Origin: Polynucleobacter sp. MG-6-Vaara-E2
GTDB lineage: Bacteria; Pseudomonadota; Gammaproteobacteria; Burkholderiales; Burkholderiaceae
Assembly (NCBI RefSeq): GCF_018687695.1
Contig: NZ_CP061303.1
Span: 496,001 to 560,000, forward strand
Length of the DNA stretch: 64,000 bases
Direction: 5' to 3'
How positions within the stretch are numbered: the first letter of the stretch is position 1; every line of letters begins with the position of its first letter. A program made the position numbers and the translations under genes. Below, one piece after another: positions 26,117 through 36,031 of the stretch. The notes beneath the pieces are model-generated. The model made no database searches and was not told the origin of the DNA. It saw only the letters and a list, made by a program, of their open reading frames with translations.

Positions 26117-27244
26117 TTGCAAGCAATAACTTCTCTTGGCGCTTTTTTATTAACTCTTGGTGTGTTGGTAAGCTTCCATGAGTTTGGTCACTTCTTAGCC
26201 GCTCGCTTGTGTGGGGTAAAGGTGCTTCGATTCTCTATTGGTTTCGGCAAGCCACTTTTTACTTATCGCGCAAAAAATAAAACGGAATGGATGTTATCTG
26301 CGATTCCTCTGGGCGGTTACGTTAAATTATTAGATGGTCGAGATCGCTCTCAGAAAATTGCTGTAGAGGATCTGTCTAACTCATTCGATCAAAAGCCTCT
26401 TTGGCAGCGCTCTTTAATTGTGGCGGCAGGACCATTTGCTAATTTTTTCTTAGCCATTACGCTGTTCGCTTTGATTTATATATCTGGAGTACCGCAACTA
26501 CCAGCTGTCCTACAAAGCCCACCAGAAAATTCTGTGGCAGCAAAATTGGGCGTTACCGAGGGGGATAAGGTTATTGGATGGCAAACCCTAGGGCAGGAAT
26601 CTGTGCCTATTTCTGGTGAATTTGAGCCGGTTCCCAGTTGGAATGCCTTGCGGTGGACTTTGATGGATGCTTTGACTGGGGAGTATGGTTTTGCTTTGGA
26701 GCTAAAAGCCTCGGATGGTAGTAAGACTGTTAAGACCTTCAAGACTCAGGATTTACCCAAAATTCACCCAGAAGCTGACGCGATGAGTGATTTGGGTCTT
26801 TTACCCCGAAAAACGCCTCTAAGCGAGTGGAATGAGCTGAAGTTTGGCCCTACTCGGGCGTGGGGCTATGCATCCCACAGGGTTTGGTTAATCACCAAGG
26901 TGTCTCTGAGGCTGATGGTGGGGATGTTCACCGGAAAAACATCCATAAAACAGCTTGGGGGCCCCTTAAGTATTGCCGATATGGCGGGCAGGTCTGCTCA
27001 GGTTGGGTGGCAACCTTTTTTGGCATTTTTGGCATTAATCAGTATCAGTATTGGGTTGCTAAATTTACTGCCATTCCCCATGCTTGATGGGGGTCAGCTC
27101 CTGTATGATGCATGGGAGTTGGTTGCTGGAAAGCGGATTTCGATTTCAATGCAAGAACAGTTCCAAAAAGTGGGCTTTTTATTGTTGATATCACTATCGC
27201 TACTGGCCTTGTTTAACGATTTACAACGCTATTTTTCGCCTTGA
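26117..27244 (+). CDS. rseP: RIP zinc metalloprotease RseP, short form with one PDZ domain
   Basis: A 375-residue site-2-type intramembrane protease that cleaves the anti-sigma factor RseA and remnant signal peptides. The active-site HEFGH is at 21-25 and the second metal motif FPMLDGGQL at 320-328. Only one PDZ-like region (about 130-225) fits between the first and second transmembrane halves, whereas E. coli RseP (450 aa) has two. No frameshift is visible and flanking spacing is normal, so the reduction looks natural. Starts with TTG; its stop forms a TTGA overlap with bamA. Confidence 0.93.
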   Translation: MQAITSLGAFLLTLGVLVSFHEFGHFLAARLCGVKVLRFSIGFGKPLFTYRAKNKTEWMLSAIPLGGYVKLLDGRDRSQKIAVEDLSNSFDQKPLWQRSLIVAAGPFANFFLAITLFALIYISGVPQLPAVLQSPPENSVAAKLGVTEGDKVIGWQTLGQESVPISGEFEPVPSWNALRWTLMDALTGEYGFALELKASDGSKTVKTFKTQDLPKIHPEADAMSDLGLLPRKTPLSEWNELKFGPTRAWGYASHRVWLITKVSLRLMVGMFTGKTSIKQLGGPLSIADMAGRSAQVGWQPFLAFLALISISIGLLNLLPFPMLDGGQLLYDAWELVAGKRISISMQEQFQKVGFLLLISLSLLALFNDLQRYFSP

Positions 27245-29589
27245 ACTTTCTGACTTCCTACCCTTCCTTGATTGCAAGATTTACATCCAAATTGCTTGTG
27301 CTTATAGCCGTTGGATTGAGTTTGAATATTTATGCTGCGGATGCATTCGTTGTAAAAGATATTCGCGTCGAAGGATTGCAGCGTGTAGAACCAGGCACGG
27401 TATTTAGCTACCTATCCGTTCAAGTCGGAGACAAATTCACCGAGGAAAAAGGTGCCGAAGCAATCAAGGCTTTGTATAGCACTGGATTTTTTAGGGATGT
27501 GCAAATTCAGGCTCAGGGCGATGTTCTAATTGTCATCGTTGAGGAGCGCCCAACAATTTCCCGTATTGAATTTACTGGAATGAAAGAGTTTGATAACGAA
27601 ATCGTTCGAAAATCCTTAAAGAGTGTTGGTGTAGCAGAGGCTCGCTTTTATGACAAAGCGCTAATTGATAAGGCTGAGCAAGAGTTAAAGCGCCAGTATG
27701 TAGGTAAGGGCATGTTTGCAGCAGAAGTTGTTGCCACAGTGACTCCTGTAGAGCGCAATCAGGTTGCTATCTATTTCAATATTGATGAAGGCCCTGTCGC
27801 CAAAATTCAGGAAATTAATTTCATTGGTAATGAAGCATTTAGCGAGGGTACTCTCAGGGGCGAGATGCAGCTTAAAACCGGTGGCTGGCTTTCTTGGTAC
27901 AGCAAAGATAATCTTTACTCTAAGCAAAAACTCACTGCCGACTTAGAAACGATCCGTTCATATTATTTAAATCGTGGCTATCTCGAGTTTGTGATTGAAT
28001 CTACTCAGGTATCTATTACGCCTGACAAGAAAGGCATCTATTTAACAATCAGTATTCGCGAGGGTAAGAAATTTACGGTTAAAGATGTCCGGTTGGCTGG
28101 AGAATTATTGGGAAAAGAGGCTGAACTTAAGCAGTTAATCGTTCTGAAACCAGGCGACACCTTCTCATCCGCTCGCTTGACGGAGAGTACAAAAGCAATT
28201 GCTGAAGTATTGGGTTCTTATGGGTATGCCTTTGCAATCATTAATCCTCAACCGGACATACGTAGAGAGTTGTCGGAAGTTGATCTCACATTGGTGATTG
28301 ACCCAGGCCGTAGGATTTACGTTCGCAAAGTAGAGATCTCTGGAAACGCTAAAACTCGTGACATGGTGGTTCGTCGTGAGATACGGCAATTTGAGAGCTC
28401 TTGGTTTGATAGTGACAAGATCGATTTATCTAAAAAGCGTTTGGGTAGGTTGGGTTATTTCACCGAAACAGATATCACTACCGAGGATGTGCCTGGATCT
28501 CCAGACCAGGTGGATGTAAATGTGAAGGTTACCGAAAAGCCGACAGGTGCCGTTACGATTGGCGCCGGCTTTTCCTCTACCGAAAAACTGATCCTATCCG
28601 CAGGCATTAATCAAGACAATGCTTTTGGTACGGGTACATCCGTTGGCTTAAATGCTTCGGTGGGTAAGATCAATCAAAACTTAACCCTTTCAAATTACGA
28701 TCCCTACTTCACAGAAGACGGAATCAGTCGATATACCGATCTTTACTATCGATCATCCAAGCCCCTCTACTATGTTGGCGACCCTGATTATCAAATTAAG
28801 TCTGTAGGTACTAATTTAAAGTTTGGAGTGCCTTACACCGAGGTGGATAGAGTGTTCTTTGGGTCTGGTGTCGAGGCCTTCCAGATCCAAACTACAGTTA
28901 ACACTCCCGTGCCTTATTTGAACTATGCCCAAAAATATGGAATTGCGGCACCAGGCTATCCAGGAACCTTAACCACCTATAACGTACCTTTAACGGTAGG
29001 TTGGGCGCGTGATGGGCGTGATAGTGCGCTAATTCCCTCTGATGGCTCTTTGCAGCAATTTTCTGCCGAGGTTGGAACGCCTGTAGGGAATATGACTTTC
29101 TATCGCCTGTATGGCCAGTATCAAAAATACCACTCGTTCTCTAAGGGCAATATCTTGTCATTTAATGGTGAGGTTGGTTACGGCGAGGCTTATGGTAGCA
29201 ACCCTTTCCCAATTACTAAAAACTACTATGTGGGTGGTATTGGTTCTGTTCGGGGTTATGCCCCGGGCTCATTAGGCCCTCAGTACTACAACACTGTATA
29301 CGGCATTTATCAGCCAACTGGTGGTCAGTCCAAGATTGTGAGTAACGTCGAATATACAGTTCCGGTGCCTGGGTCTGGCGTTGATAAAACTCTGCGAGTA
29401 TTTACCTTCGTTGATGGCGGTAATGCCTTTGGTGAAAATATCAATCTAGTCCTGAGATACTCATATGGTTTGGGTTTATCATGGATATCACCGCTTGGAC
29501 CATTAAAATTTAGTTATGGTATCCCGATTAAGTCTCAGCCAACGGATAATATCCAACGTTTGCAGTTCCAAGTGGGTACGGCGTTTTAA
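27241..29589 (+). CDS. bamA: outer-membrane protein assembly factor BamA
   Basis: A 782-residue Omp85 protein that inserts beta-barrels into the outer membrane. An N-terminal signal sequence (about 1-32, ending NIYA) leads into five POTRA repeats (about 35-430). The C-terminal barrel carries the conserved loop-6 motif VRGY in GIGSVRGYAPGSLGP and ends in Phe, as barrel proteins do. Starts at a TTG that overlaps the rseP stop (TTGA). The chaperone gene skp follows. Confidence 0.97.
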   Translation: MNFLTSYPSLIARFTSKLLVLIAVGLSLNIYAADAFVVKDIRVEGLQRVEPGTVFSYLSVQVGDKFTEEKGAEAIKALYSTGFFRDVQIQAQGDVLIVIVEERPTISRIEFTGMKEFDNEIVRKSLKSVGVAEARFYDKALIDKAEQELKRQYVGKGMFAAEVVATVTPVERNQVAIYFNIDEGPVAKIQEINFIGNEAFSEGTLRGEMQLKTGGWLSWYSKDNLYSKQKLTADLETIRSYYLNRGYLEFVIESTQVSITPDKKGIYLTISIREGKKFTVKDVRLAGELLGKEAELKQLIVLKPGDTFSSARLTESTKAIAEVLGSYGYAFAIINPQPDIRRELSEVDLTLVIDPGRRIYVRKVEISGNAKTRDMVVRREIRQFESSWFDSDKIDLSKKRLGRLGYFTETDITTEDVPGSPDQVDVNVKVTEKPTGAVTIGAGFSSTEKLILSAGINQDNAFGTGTSVGLNASVGKINQNLTLSNYDPYFTEDGISRYTDLYYRSSKPLYYVGDPDYQIKSVGTNLKFGVPYTEVDRVFFGSGVEAFQIQTTVNTPVPYLNYAQKYGIAAPGYPGTLTTYNVPLTVGWARDGRDSALIPSDGSLQQFSAEVGTPVGNMTFYRLYGQYQKYHSFSKGNILSFNGEVGYGEAYGSNPFPITKNYYVGGIGSVRGYAPGSLGPQYYNTVYGIYQPTGGQSKIVSNVEYTVPVPGSGVDKTLRVFTFVDGGNAFGENINLVLRYSYGLGLSWISPLGPLKFSYGIPIKSQPTDNIQRLQFQVGTAF

Positions 29590-29607
29590 TTGCTTAAGGA
29601 TGGTTTT

Positions 29608-30132
29608 ATGAAGTCTCAATTTTTAAAATGGATTCAAGTCGGCTTAATTGCCGCTACATTTTTTACTCTTCCCGCGCAAGCGTTTGCGCAAGATGCGGGT
29701 ACTCGCGTAGCAGTGGTTAACTCCGAAAAAGTGTTTAATGAGTCAAATTTAGCTAAGGCGATGCAAACTCGCTTACAAACCGAATTCACTAAACGCCAAA
29801 ATGAATTGCGTGATAATGCCCAAAAAATTCAGGCGGCTGCTGAAAAGCTTGATAAAGATGGTGCGATTATGAATGAAGCGGAGCGTGTACGTCGTCAACG
29901 CGATTTGGCTGATCAGGACCGTGAGTTGCAACGCAAGCAACGTGAATTTACTGAAGATCTAAATCAACGTACATTTGAAGAGCGTGCAAAGATCGCTGAA
30001 AAAGCAAACTTGGTTTTGCGCCAAATTGCTGAGCAAAGAAAATTAGACATCATTGTTCAAGAAGCGGCTTTTGTTAATCCAAAGTCTGACATCACCGATG
30101 ATGTCATCAAGGCTTTAAATAGCCAAAAATAA
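29608..30132 (+). CDS. skp: periplasmic chaperone Skp (OmpH)
   Basis: A 174-residue periplasmic chaperone that holds unfolded outer-membrane proteins for BamA. I chose the ATG at 29608 over the in-frame TTG at 29590 because AAGGA (29596-29600) sits seven bases before it and the product then begins with a clean signal peptide ending AQAFA. The mature part starts TRVAVVNSEKVFNES and continues as a long charged coiled coil, the Skp tentacle. Confidence 0.95.
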   Translation: MKSQFLKWIQVGLIAATFFTLPAQAFAQDAGTRVAVVNSEKVFNESNLAKAMQTRLQTEFTKRQNELRDNAQKIQAAAEKLDKDGAIMNEAERVRRQRDLADQDRELQRKQREFTEDLNQRTFEERAKIAEKANLVLRQIAEQRKLDIIVQEAAFVNPKSDITDDVIKALNSQK

Positions 30133-30137
30133 GCTTT

Positions 30138-31205
30138 ATGCCTACCGCCATTGAGCTGGCCGAACAGTTTCAAGCAAGCTTGATGGGGGAGGCCTCTAGT
30201 GCCTTTATTGGGTTAGCCCCACTTGAATCTGCACGACAGGATCAAATCTCTTTCCTGTCAAATCCTTTATATCGTCAGCAGGCTTCTGAGAGTCATGCGG
30301 GGGCCTTAATTGTCAGCAAAGCAGACTTTGATTTCTTGCAAGAAATCAAAGGACCTACTCCGAGTAAGCGCGTTTATTTCGTATCCAAAAATCCTTATGC
30401 AACGTTTGCAAGAATGGCGCAATATTTTGCAAAGCAAAGTGCGCCAGCATATGCCGCTGGAATTCATCCTAGTGCTGCGATAGATCCTTCGGCGGTCATC
30501 CCGGATTCGTGTCATATTGGACCGTTTGTGCAGATTGAGGCGGGCGTAAGGCTTGGTGAGCGAGTTTCTATTCTAGGTAATACAAGCATTGCTAGAAATA
30601 GCGTAATTGCTAGTGATACTCTAATTTATCCATCTGTATCGATTTATCAAGGCACTCAAATTGGTGAGCGATGCATTATTCATAGCGGCGCCGTCATTGG
30701 TGCTGATGGCTTTGGATTTGCCCCTGATTTTTCATCTAAAGGCGAAGAGTGGGTCAAAATCCCACAAACAGGTAATGTTGTCATTGGTAATGACGTTGAA
30801 ATTGGCGCATCAACTACGATCGATCGAGGCGCAATGAGTGATACCGTGATTGGCTCTGGAACCAAAATTGATAATCAGGTTCAGATTGCTCACAATGTAG
30901 TTGTTGGTGCTTGCTGCGTTATTGCGGGCTGCGCTGCAATCTCTGGCAGCACAAAAATCGGTAACTTCTGCATTATTGGCGGGGCGGCGAACTTTGCCGG
31001 CCATCTGACCATTGCTGATCGAACAACAGTTTCAGGCAATACTTCCATTATTCGTTCTATTACCGAGCCAGGACAGCATTTCACAGGGGTTTATCCCTCC
31101 ATGCCCCATAGTGCTTGGGAGAAAAATGCAGCGATTTTGCGTGGCCTAGATAAAATACGTCAACGTTTACGTTTATTAGATAACAATAAGAATTCTGAGT
31201 CTTAA
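30138..31205 (+). CDS. lpxD: UDP-3-O-acylglucosamine N-acyltransferase LpxD
   Basis: A 355-residue enzyme adding the second acyl chain in lipid A synthesis. A uridine-binding N-terminal domain (about 1-100) is followed by many left-handed beta-helix hexapeptides, including IGADGFGFAPD and the catalytic-type histidine segment IAHNVVVGACCVIAG, then a C-terminal helix. Length is close to E. coli LpxD (341). It lies six bases after skp. Confidence 0.97.
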   Translation: MPTAIELAEQFQASLMGEASSAFIGLAPLESARQDQISFLSNPLYRQQASESHAGALIVSKADFDFLQEIKGPTPSKRVYFVSKNPYATFARMAQYFAKQSAPAYAAGIHPSAAIDPSAVIPDSCHIGPFVQIEAGVRLGERVSILGNTSIARNSVIASDTLIYPSVSIYQGTQIGERCIIHSGAVIGADGFGFAPDFSSKGEEWVKIPQTGNVVIGNDVEIGASTTIDRGAMSDTVIGSGTKIDNQVQIAHNVVVGACCVIAGCAAISGSTKIGNFCIIGGAANFAGHLTIADRTTVSGNTSIIRSITEPGQHFTGVYPSMPHSAWEKNAAILRGLDKIRQRLRLLDNNKNSES

Positions 31206-31249
31206 AAGCATTTCATCATTCATTTATATTCACTTTTAAGTAGGTCATT

Positions 31250-31699
31250 ATGAGCACTCCAATTGCGATCGATATCAATAAGATTCTCCAGTTGCTGCCA
31301 CATCGCTATCCTTTTTTATTGGTTGATCGCGTATTGGAAATTACTCCACGCGAAACCATTACTGCGCTTAAAAACGTGACTATGAATGAGCCTTTCTTTC
31401 AGGGGCACTTTCCTGATTTTCCGGTAATGCCAGGTGTATTGATTATTGAAGCTTTGGCGCAAACAGCCGCGTTACTCACTTTTTCTGAGGAGCGAGCTGA
31501 AGATGCTATTTACTACTTTGCAGGTATTGATGGCGCACGCTTTAAAAAGCCAGTTCTGCCTGGTGATCAGTTGATCATGACTGCAAAGTTAGAGCGTGGG
31601 CGCGCTGGCATCTATAAGTTTGCCGTACAAGCAACGGTCGATGGTGAAATCGCTGCCGAGGCAAATATTACTTGTGCGGTTCGTACGAAAGGCGTGTAA
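31250..31699 (+). CDS. fabZ: (3R)-hydroxyacyl-ACP dehydratase FabZ
   Basis: A 149-residue hot-dog-fold dehydratase of fatty acid elongation. The catalytic histidine and glutamate are in GHFPDFPVMPGVLIIEAL. It competes with LpxA/LpxD for 3-hydroxyacyl-ACP, and its place between lpxD and lpxA is the standard order. Its stop overlaps the lpxA ATG by one base (TAATG). Confidence 0.98.
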   Translation: MSTPIAIDINKILQLLPHRYPFLLVDRVLEITPRETITALKNVTMNEPFFQGHFPDFPVMPGVLIIEALAQTAALLTFSEERAEDAIYYFAGIDGARFKKPVLPGDQLIMTAKLERGRAGIYKFAVQATVDGEIAAEANITCAVRTKGV

Positions 31700-32496
31700 T
31701 GACTCAGATTCATGCATCTGCTGTAGTAGATAGCAAAGCTGAGCTCGCTAGCGATGTTGAGGTTGGCCCATATTCAGTAATTGGACCCAATGTCAAAATT
31801 GGTTCAGGGACTAAAGTAGGTTCACATACTGTAATCGAGGGTTACACCACCATTGGTGTAGGGAATAACTTTGCTCACTTTGCTGCAATTGGCGGACCCC
31901 CGCAGGATATGAAATACCGTGGTGAGCCAACGCAACTTATTATTGGTGACCGCAATACTATTCGTGAATTCACAACGATTCATACGGGTACCTCTCAAGA
32001 TGAAGGTATCACTCGTATTGGTAATGACAATTGGATCATGGCCTACGTCCATATTGCACACGATTGCCAAGTTGGAAATCACACAATTTTCTCAAGTAAT
32101 GCACAAATTGCAGGTCATGTACAGGTAGATGATTGGGCGATTATGGGTGGTATGTCTGGCGTGCATCAATTTGTACGCATTGGTCAGCATGCCATGCTTG
32201 GCGGTGCGTCAGCTTTGGTACAAGATATTCCACCATTTGTGATTGCGGCTGGTGATAAAGCCTCGCCTCACGGTATTAACGTAGAGGGATTAAAGCGTCG
32301 TGGTTTTTCAAGTGAAACCATCTCGGCTTTGCGTCAGGCTTACAAAGTCCTCTATAAGGATGGTTTAAGTTTTGAAGAAGCTAAAGTCGAGATTCAGAAG
32401 ATGGTTGTGGCAAATACTGCCGACCAAGCGACTGCTGAAAAACTGGCCCAGTTCCATGACTTTATTGCCGCATCTACTCGCGGCATCATTCGTTAA
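31699..32496 (+). CDS. lpxA: UDP-N-acetylglucosamine acyltransferase LpxA
   Basis: A 265-residue left-handed beta-helix enzyme, first step of lipid A synthesis. I start it at the ATG within the fabZ stop, giving MTQIHASAVV, as in the family; an upstream in-frame ATG at 31672 would add nine residues inside fabZ. The catalytic histidine lies in MAYVHIAHDCQVGNH, and the C-terminal helical domain (about 195-265) is complete. Confidence 0.97.
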   Translation: MTQIHASAVVDSKAELASDVEVGPYSVIGPNVKIGSGTKVGSHTVIEGYTTIGVGNNFAHFAAIGGPPQDMKYRGEPTQLIIGDRNTIREFTTIHTGTSQDEGITRIGNDNWIMAYVHIAHDCQVGNHTIFSSNAQIAGHVQVDDWAIMGGMSGVHQFVRIGQHAMLGGASALVQDIPPFVIAAGDKASPHGINVEGLKRRGFSSETISALRQAYKVLYKDGLSFEEAKVEIQKMVVANTADQATAEKLAQFHDFIAASTRGIIR

Positions 32497-32510
32497 TTAA
32501 CGGGAATACT

Positions 32511-33716
32511 TTGCCAAAGTTAGCTTGTGTAGCTGGCGAACCCTCTGGTGACTTACTCGCGGCACCAGTCCTTAGCGCATTAAATCAAATTCCAGATATG
32601 GCTGGCCTTCAGGTCTATGGCATTGGTGGCCCTCGCATGCAGGCGGAAGGCTTAAGCTCTAACTGGCCGATGGATACATTGAGTGTTCGCGGTTATGTTG
32701 AGGCAATTAAACAGCTTCCTGCCATTCTGAAAATGCGTAAAGAGTTGATTGCTCACCTCTTGGGCGATGGTCGCCCAGATGTTTTTTTGGGAATCGATGC
32801 TCCGGACTTTAATCTAGGGGTTGAGATTCAATTACGTAAGGCTGGTATTCCTACTCTGCATTTTGTATCCCCATCCATTTGGGCTTGGAGAGCGGGGCGG
32901 ATTAAAAAGATCGCGCAAGCAGTGGATCGTATGCTCTGCATCTTTCCTTTTGAAACAGAAATTTATGATCGTGCGGGCGTACCTTCTACTTACGTTGGCC
33001 ATCCTCTTGCTAGCGAGATTCCGCTTGAGCCAAATCCAAAGCAAGCCCGTGAAAAGATTGCTAACACATTACATCTTTCGACCAATGTATTTGATAGTCT
33101 TGTGATTGCTGTATTGCCTGGTAGCCGAGGCTCTGAGATTGAGTTGATTGCCCCCGTCTTTTTTGAAACAATGCAGTTGCTTGCCAGTAGGTTAAAGGGG
33201 CAGAAGCTTAATTTCTTGATTCCGGTAGCAACACCAAAATTACGAGAGCCACTTGAACAGTTGCTACTTCAAACAAAAAATAATCATCCCGATATTCAGA
33301 TACATTTACTAGATGGTATGGCAGATGAAGTGCTTGAGGCAGCGGATGTGGTTCTGATAGCTAGTGGGACAGCAACATTGCAAGCAGCTTTATGGAAAAA
33401 GCCTATGGTTATTTCGTATAAAGTACCTTGGTTGACGGCGCAGATTATGAAGCGTCAAGGGTATTTGCCTTACGTAGGTTTACCAAATATCCTCTGTGGC
33501 GAGTTTGTAGTTCCGGAGCTCTTGCAAGATGATGCTACTGCAGAAAAGTTATTAAATGCCTTGCAAGATTGGCTGGATAATCCAATCAAAGTAGCAAAGC
33601 TGAAAGAGCGTTTTGTGCAAATGCATGAAACTTTGCGGCGCCCTACAGGTTTATTGGTAGCTCAAGCAGTTGCACAAACGATTAAACATACCCAAAAACA
33701 GCGAGCAGGATCATGA
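32511..33716 (+). CDS. lpxB: lipid-A-disaccharide synthase LpxB
   Basis: A 401-residue GT19 glycosyltransferase that joins lipid X and UDP-diacylglucosamine. It begins KLACVAGEPSGDLLAAPV, the LpxB N-terminal signature, and contains FVSPSIWAWRAGRIKKI and VLPGSRGSEIE. Starts with TTG at 32511. The stop overlaps the rnhB start (ATGA). Confidence 0.97.
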   Translation: MPKLACVAGEPSGDLLAAPVLSALNQIPDMAGLQVYGIGGPRMQAEGLSSNWPMDTLSVRGYVEAIKQLPAILKMRKELIAHLLGDGRPDVFLGIDAPDFNLGVEIQLRKAGIPTLHFVSPSIWAWRAGRIKKIAQAVDRMLCIFPFETEIYDRAGVPSTYVGHPLASEIPLEPNPKQAREKIANTLHLSTNVFDSLVIAVLPGSRGSEIELIAPVFFETMQLLASRLKGQKLNFLIPVATPKLREPLEQLLLQTKNNHPDIQIHLLDGMADEVLEAADVVLIASGTATLQAALWKKPMVISYKVPWLTAQIMKRQGYLPYVGLPNILCGEFVVPELLQDDATAEKLLNALQDWLDNPIKVAKLKERFVQMHETLRRPTGLLVAQAVAQTIKHTQKQRAGS

Positions 33717-34306
33717 GTTTGGTTTGGATCTGTGGAGTAGATGAAGCAGGTCGTGGTCCCCTAGTTGGTTCAGTCGTTGCTGGTGCGGTAGTACTCGATC
33801 CGCATAATCCTATTGAGGGTTTAAAAGACTCCAAAAAGTTGACGCCAGCAAAGCGTGAGTTCTTGTATGAACAAATCATGGAAAAAGCAAAAGCGTGGGG
33901 TGTGGGCGAAGCTAGTCCTGTCGAGATTGATCAGATCAATATATTACAAGCAACCATGTTAGCGATGCGACGTGCTATTGAGGATTTAACGACTCGATTA
34001 GGATGCTGGCCAAATAAGGCTTTGATCGATGGCAACCGTTGTCCAGAGTTACCAATTTCTGCCGAAGCGATTATCAAAGGCGATGCGAAAGAGCCGGCAA
34101 TTTCAGCGGCTTCTATCTTGGCCAAAGTAACGCGCGATCGTCAAATGCAACTTCTGCATGAGCGTCATCCAGAATATGGTTTTGCTCAGCATATGGGATA
34201 CCCGACTCAGGCGCATTTTGCCGCCCTTCAGAAATTCGGTGCTTGCTCTGAACATCGCAAAAGTTTTGCGCCTGTTCGTAAAGTCCTGGAAGCAATTGCT
34301 GGGTAA
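33713..34306 (+). CDS. rnhB: ribonuclease HII
   Basis: A 197-residue RNase that cuts single ribonucleotides misincorporated in DNA. Catalytic acids D8 and E9 are in GVDEAGRGPL, with further acids in LIDGNRCPEL and KVTRDRQM. The four-base ATGA overlap with lpxB indicates coupling. lpxB-rnhB adjacency is conserved in many proteobacteria. Confidence 0.97.
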   Translation: MSLVWICGVDEAGRGPLVGSVVAGAVVLDPHNPIEGLKDSKKLTPAKREFLYEQIMEKAKAWGVGEASPVEIDQINILQATMLAMRRAIEDLTTRLGCWPNKALIDGNRCPELPISAEAIIKGDAKEPAISAASILAKVTRDRQMQLLHERHPEYGFAQHMGYPTQAHFAALQKFGACSEHRKSFAPVRKVLEAIAG

Positions 34307-34312
34307 TTTGAT

Positions 34313-35137
34313 ATGAACTTTGAACTTATCACCTCAAAAGAGAATCCATTATTCAAAGAAATTCGACTCTTACAAGCTGCAGGTGCAAAGGGTCAAAAGG
34401 CGAGATTAGCAGGCGGACATGCTTTGCTCGAAGGCATCCATCTCATACAAACTTGGGTAGGTGATCCTGCTCTTAAGACAATATTGACCTCAGATCTGGG
34501 GCTCAAGAATGCTGAAATTGCTGAAGCGGTTTATGCGCATATTGAGATCTGCCCTGATACCAAGGTGTATCAATTGGATGGTGTCTTATGGAGTTTGCTG
34601 AGTGATTTGGTTAATGCGCCCCATATTGGAGGGTTATTGGACCTGCCTAAATCCTGCCTTGTTTCACCACAGTCGATAGCAACGCTTGAGGGCGATGTCA
34701 TTATTTTGGATCGCGTGCAAGATGCGGGCAATGTGGGCTCTATCTTGCGTAGCGCTGCGGCAGCGGGTTTTACGAAAGTGCTGGCTTTATCGGGATGCGC
34801 CCATTTATGGTCTAGCAAGGTCTTGCGTGCCGGTATGGGCGCACATCGTCTATTGGATCTTTATGAGGGATGGTCGACCCAGCAAGTTTTGAGTGCGGTA
34901 ACGGCGCCAATGTTGGCCACTACAGCAGATGCTGAATGTGACCTCTATCAATTAAAAAACGACTTATTGCATCCGGTAGCCTGGGTGATGGGCAGTGAAG
35001 GTCAAGGCGTTTCGGAGGAGATCTTGGCCCAAGCGAAGAGTGTATCGATTCCAATTGATTCTAGAGTGGAATCGCTTAACGTCTCTACGGCTGCAGCAAT
35101 TTGTCTATTTGAGACGGTGCGCGTAAGACGTAGTTAG
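34313..35137 (+). CDS. SpoU/TrmH-family RNA 2'-O-methyltransferase
   Basis: A 274-residue SPOUT methyltransferase. The N-terminal 100 residues resemble the substrate-binding domain of the RlmB/TsnR group. The C-terminal knot carries the three SpoU motifs: ILDRVQDAGNVGSILRSAAA, VMGSEGQGVSEE and IPIDSRVESLNVSTAAAI. The target nucleotide cannot be told from sequence. It converges on ppsR with a 13-base gap. Confidence 0.9.
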   Translation: MNFELITSKENPLFKEIRLLQAAGAKGQKARLAGGHALLEGIHLIQTWVGDPALKTILTSDLGLKNAEIAEAVYAHIEICPDTKVYQLDGVLWSLLSDLVNAPHIGGLLDLPKSCLVSPQSIATLEGDVIILDRVQDAGNVGSILRSAAAAGFTKVLALSGCAHLWSSKVLRAGMGAHRLLDLYEGWSTQQVLSAVTAPMLATTADAECDLYQLKNDLLHPVAWVMGSEGQGVSEEILAQAKSVSIPIDSRVESLNVSTAAAICLFETVRVRRS

Positions 35138-35150
35138 ATCAATCTAATGG

Positions 35151-35978
35151 CTAACCTAAGATCGTTTTATCCGACTTAATAGCCTGTAAAACGGTTGTCG
35201 CAATTTCTTCAATAGACTTGCTGGTGGTTAATACCCAAGGGATCGATTGCTTTTTCATCATTGCGGTTGCTTCATTAATTTCATAGCGACAATTCTCCAG
35301 TTTGGCATAGTTGCTGCCAGGTCGACGTTCATTTCTGATCTCAGATAAACGCTCGGCATCGATCATCAGGCCAAAAATCTTTTGACGGTGAGGCACCAAA
35401 TCTTTAGGGAGTTGTCCACGTTCGAAGTCTTCGGGTATTAAAGGGTAGTTAGCTGCCTTTAAGCCGTATTGCATAGCAAGGTAAAGGCTGGTAGGGGTCT
35501 TACCAACCCTGGAAATACCTACCAAGATGACATCTGCCTCGGCTAAGTTCTGGTTAGATTGCCCATCATCATGGGCTAGCGAGTAGTTGATCGCCTCAAT
35601 TCGATTCTTGTAGGCCTCAGTATCAGCATTGTGATGGAGGCGATTCATGGCATGGGTAGATTTCATTCCCAGCGCAGCTTCTAGAGGAGCAACGAAGGTT
35701 TGGAACATGTCCAGAATCAGACCATTGGCCTTGGCGACGATAGAGTTCAGTTCGGAATTCACCAAAGTGGTGAAGACAATGGGCTGAACCCCGTATTTAC
35801 TTGCCGCTTGGTTGATGCTGCTGACGGCTTCATGGGCTTTATCTACGCTATCCACAAAGGGGACGCGAATGTGCTTAAAGGAGGCTTCAAATTGGGCCAA
35901 AATCGACTGGCTAAAGTTCTCGGCGGTAATACCAGTGCCGTCTGAGACGATAAAAACAATGCGGGTTTCTGTAGACAT
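35151..35978 (-). CDS. ppsR: PEP synthase regulatory kinase/pyrophosphorylase PpsR
   Basis: A 275-residue DUF299 enzyme that inactivates PEP synthase by ADP-dependent phosphorylation and reactivates it by Pi-dependent dephosphorylation. The P-loop-like motif GISRVGKTPTSLYLA is present, and the N-terminus TRIVFIVSDGTGITAENFS is typical. I start at the ATG ending at 35978; a TTG one codon upstream is also possible. It is divergent from its target gene ppsA with about 100 bases between them. Confidence 0.95.
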   Translation of the reverse strand: MSTETRIVFIVSDGTGITAENFSQSILAQFEASFKHIRVPFVDSVDKAHEAVSSINQAASKYGVQPIVFTTLVNSELNSIVAKANGLILDMFQTFVAPLEAALGMKSTHAMNRLHHNADTEAYKNRIEAINYSLAHDDGQSNQNLAEADVILVGISRVGKTPTSLYLAMQYGLKAANYPLIPEDFERGQLPKDLVPHRQKIFGLMIDAERLSEIRNERRPGSNYAKLENCRYEINEATAMMKKQSIPWVLTTSKSIEEIATTVLQAIKSDKTILG

Positions 35979-36031
35979 CAATTTGGCCTAAACGTGGGGG
36001 TCAGCACTACAATAGAATCATATTAAAGTAA

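Noticed and set aside
35134..35147. TTAGAT/ATCTAA palindrome between the SpoU methylase and ppsR as a terminator
   Set aside because: A two-base loop and no T-tract on either side make termination unlikely.
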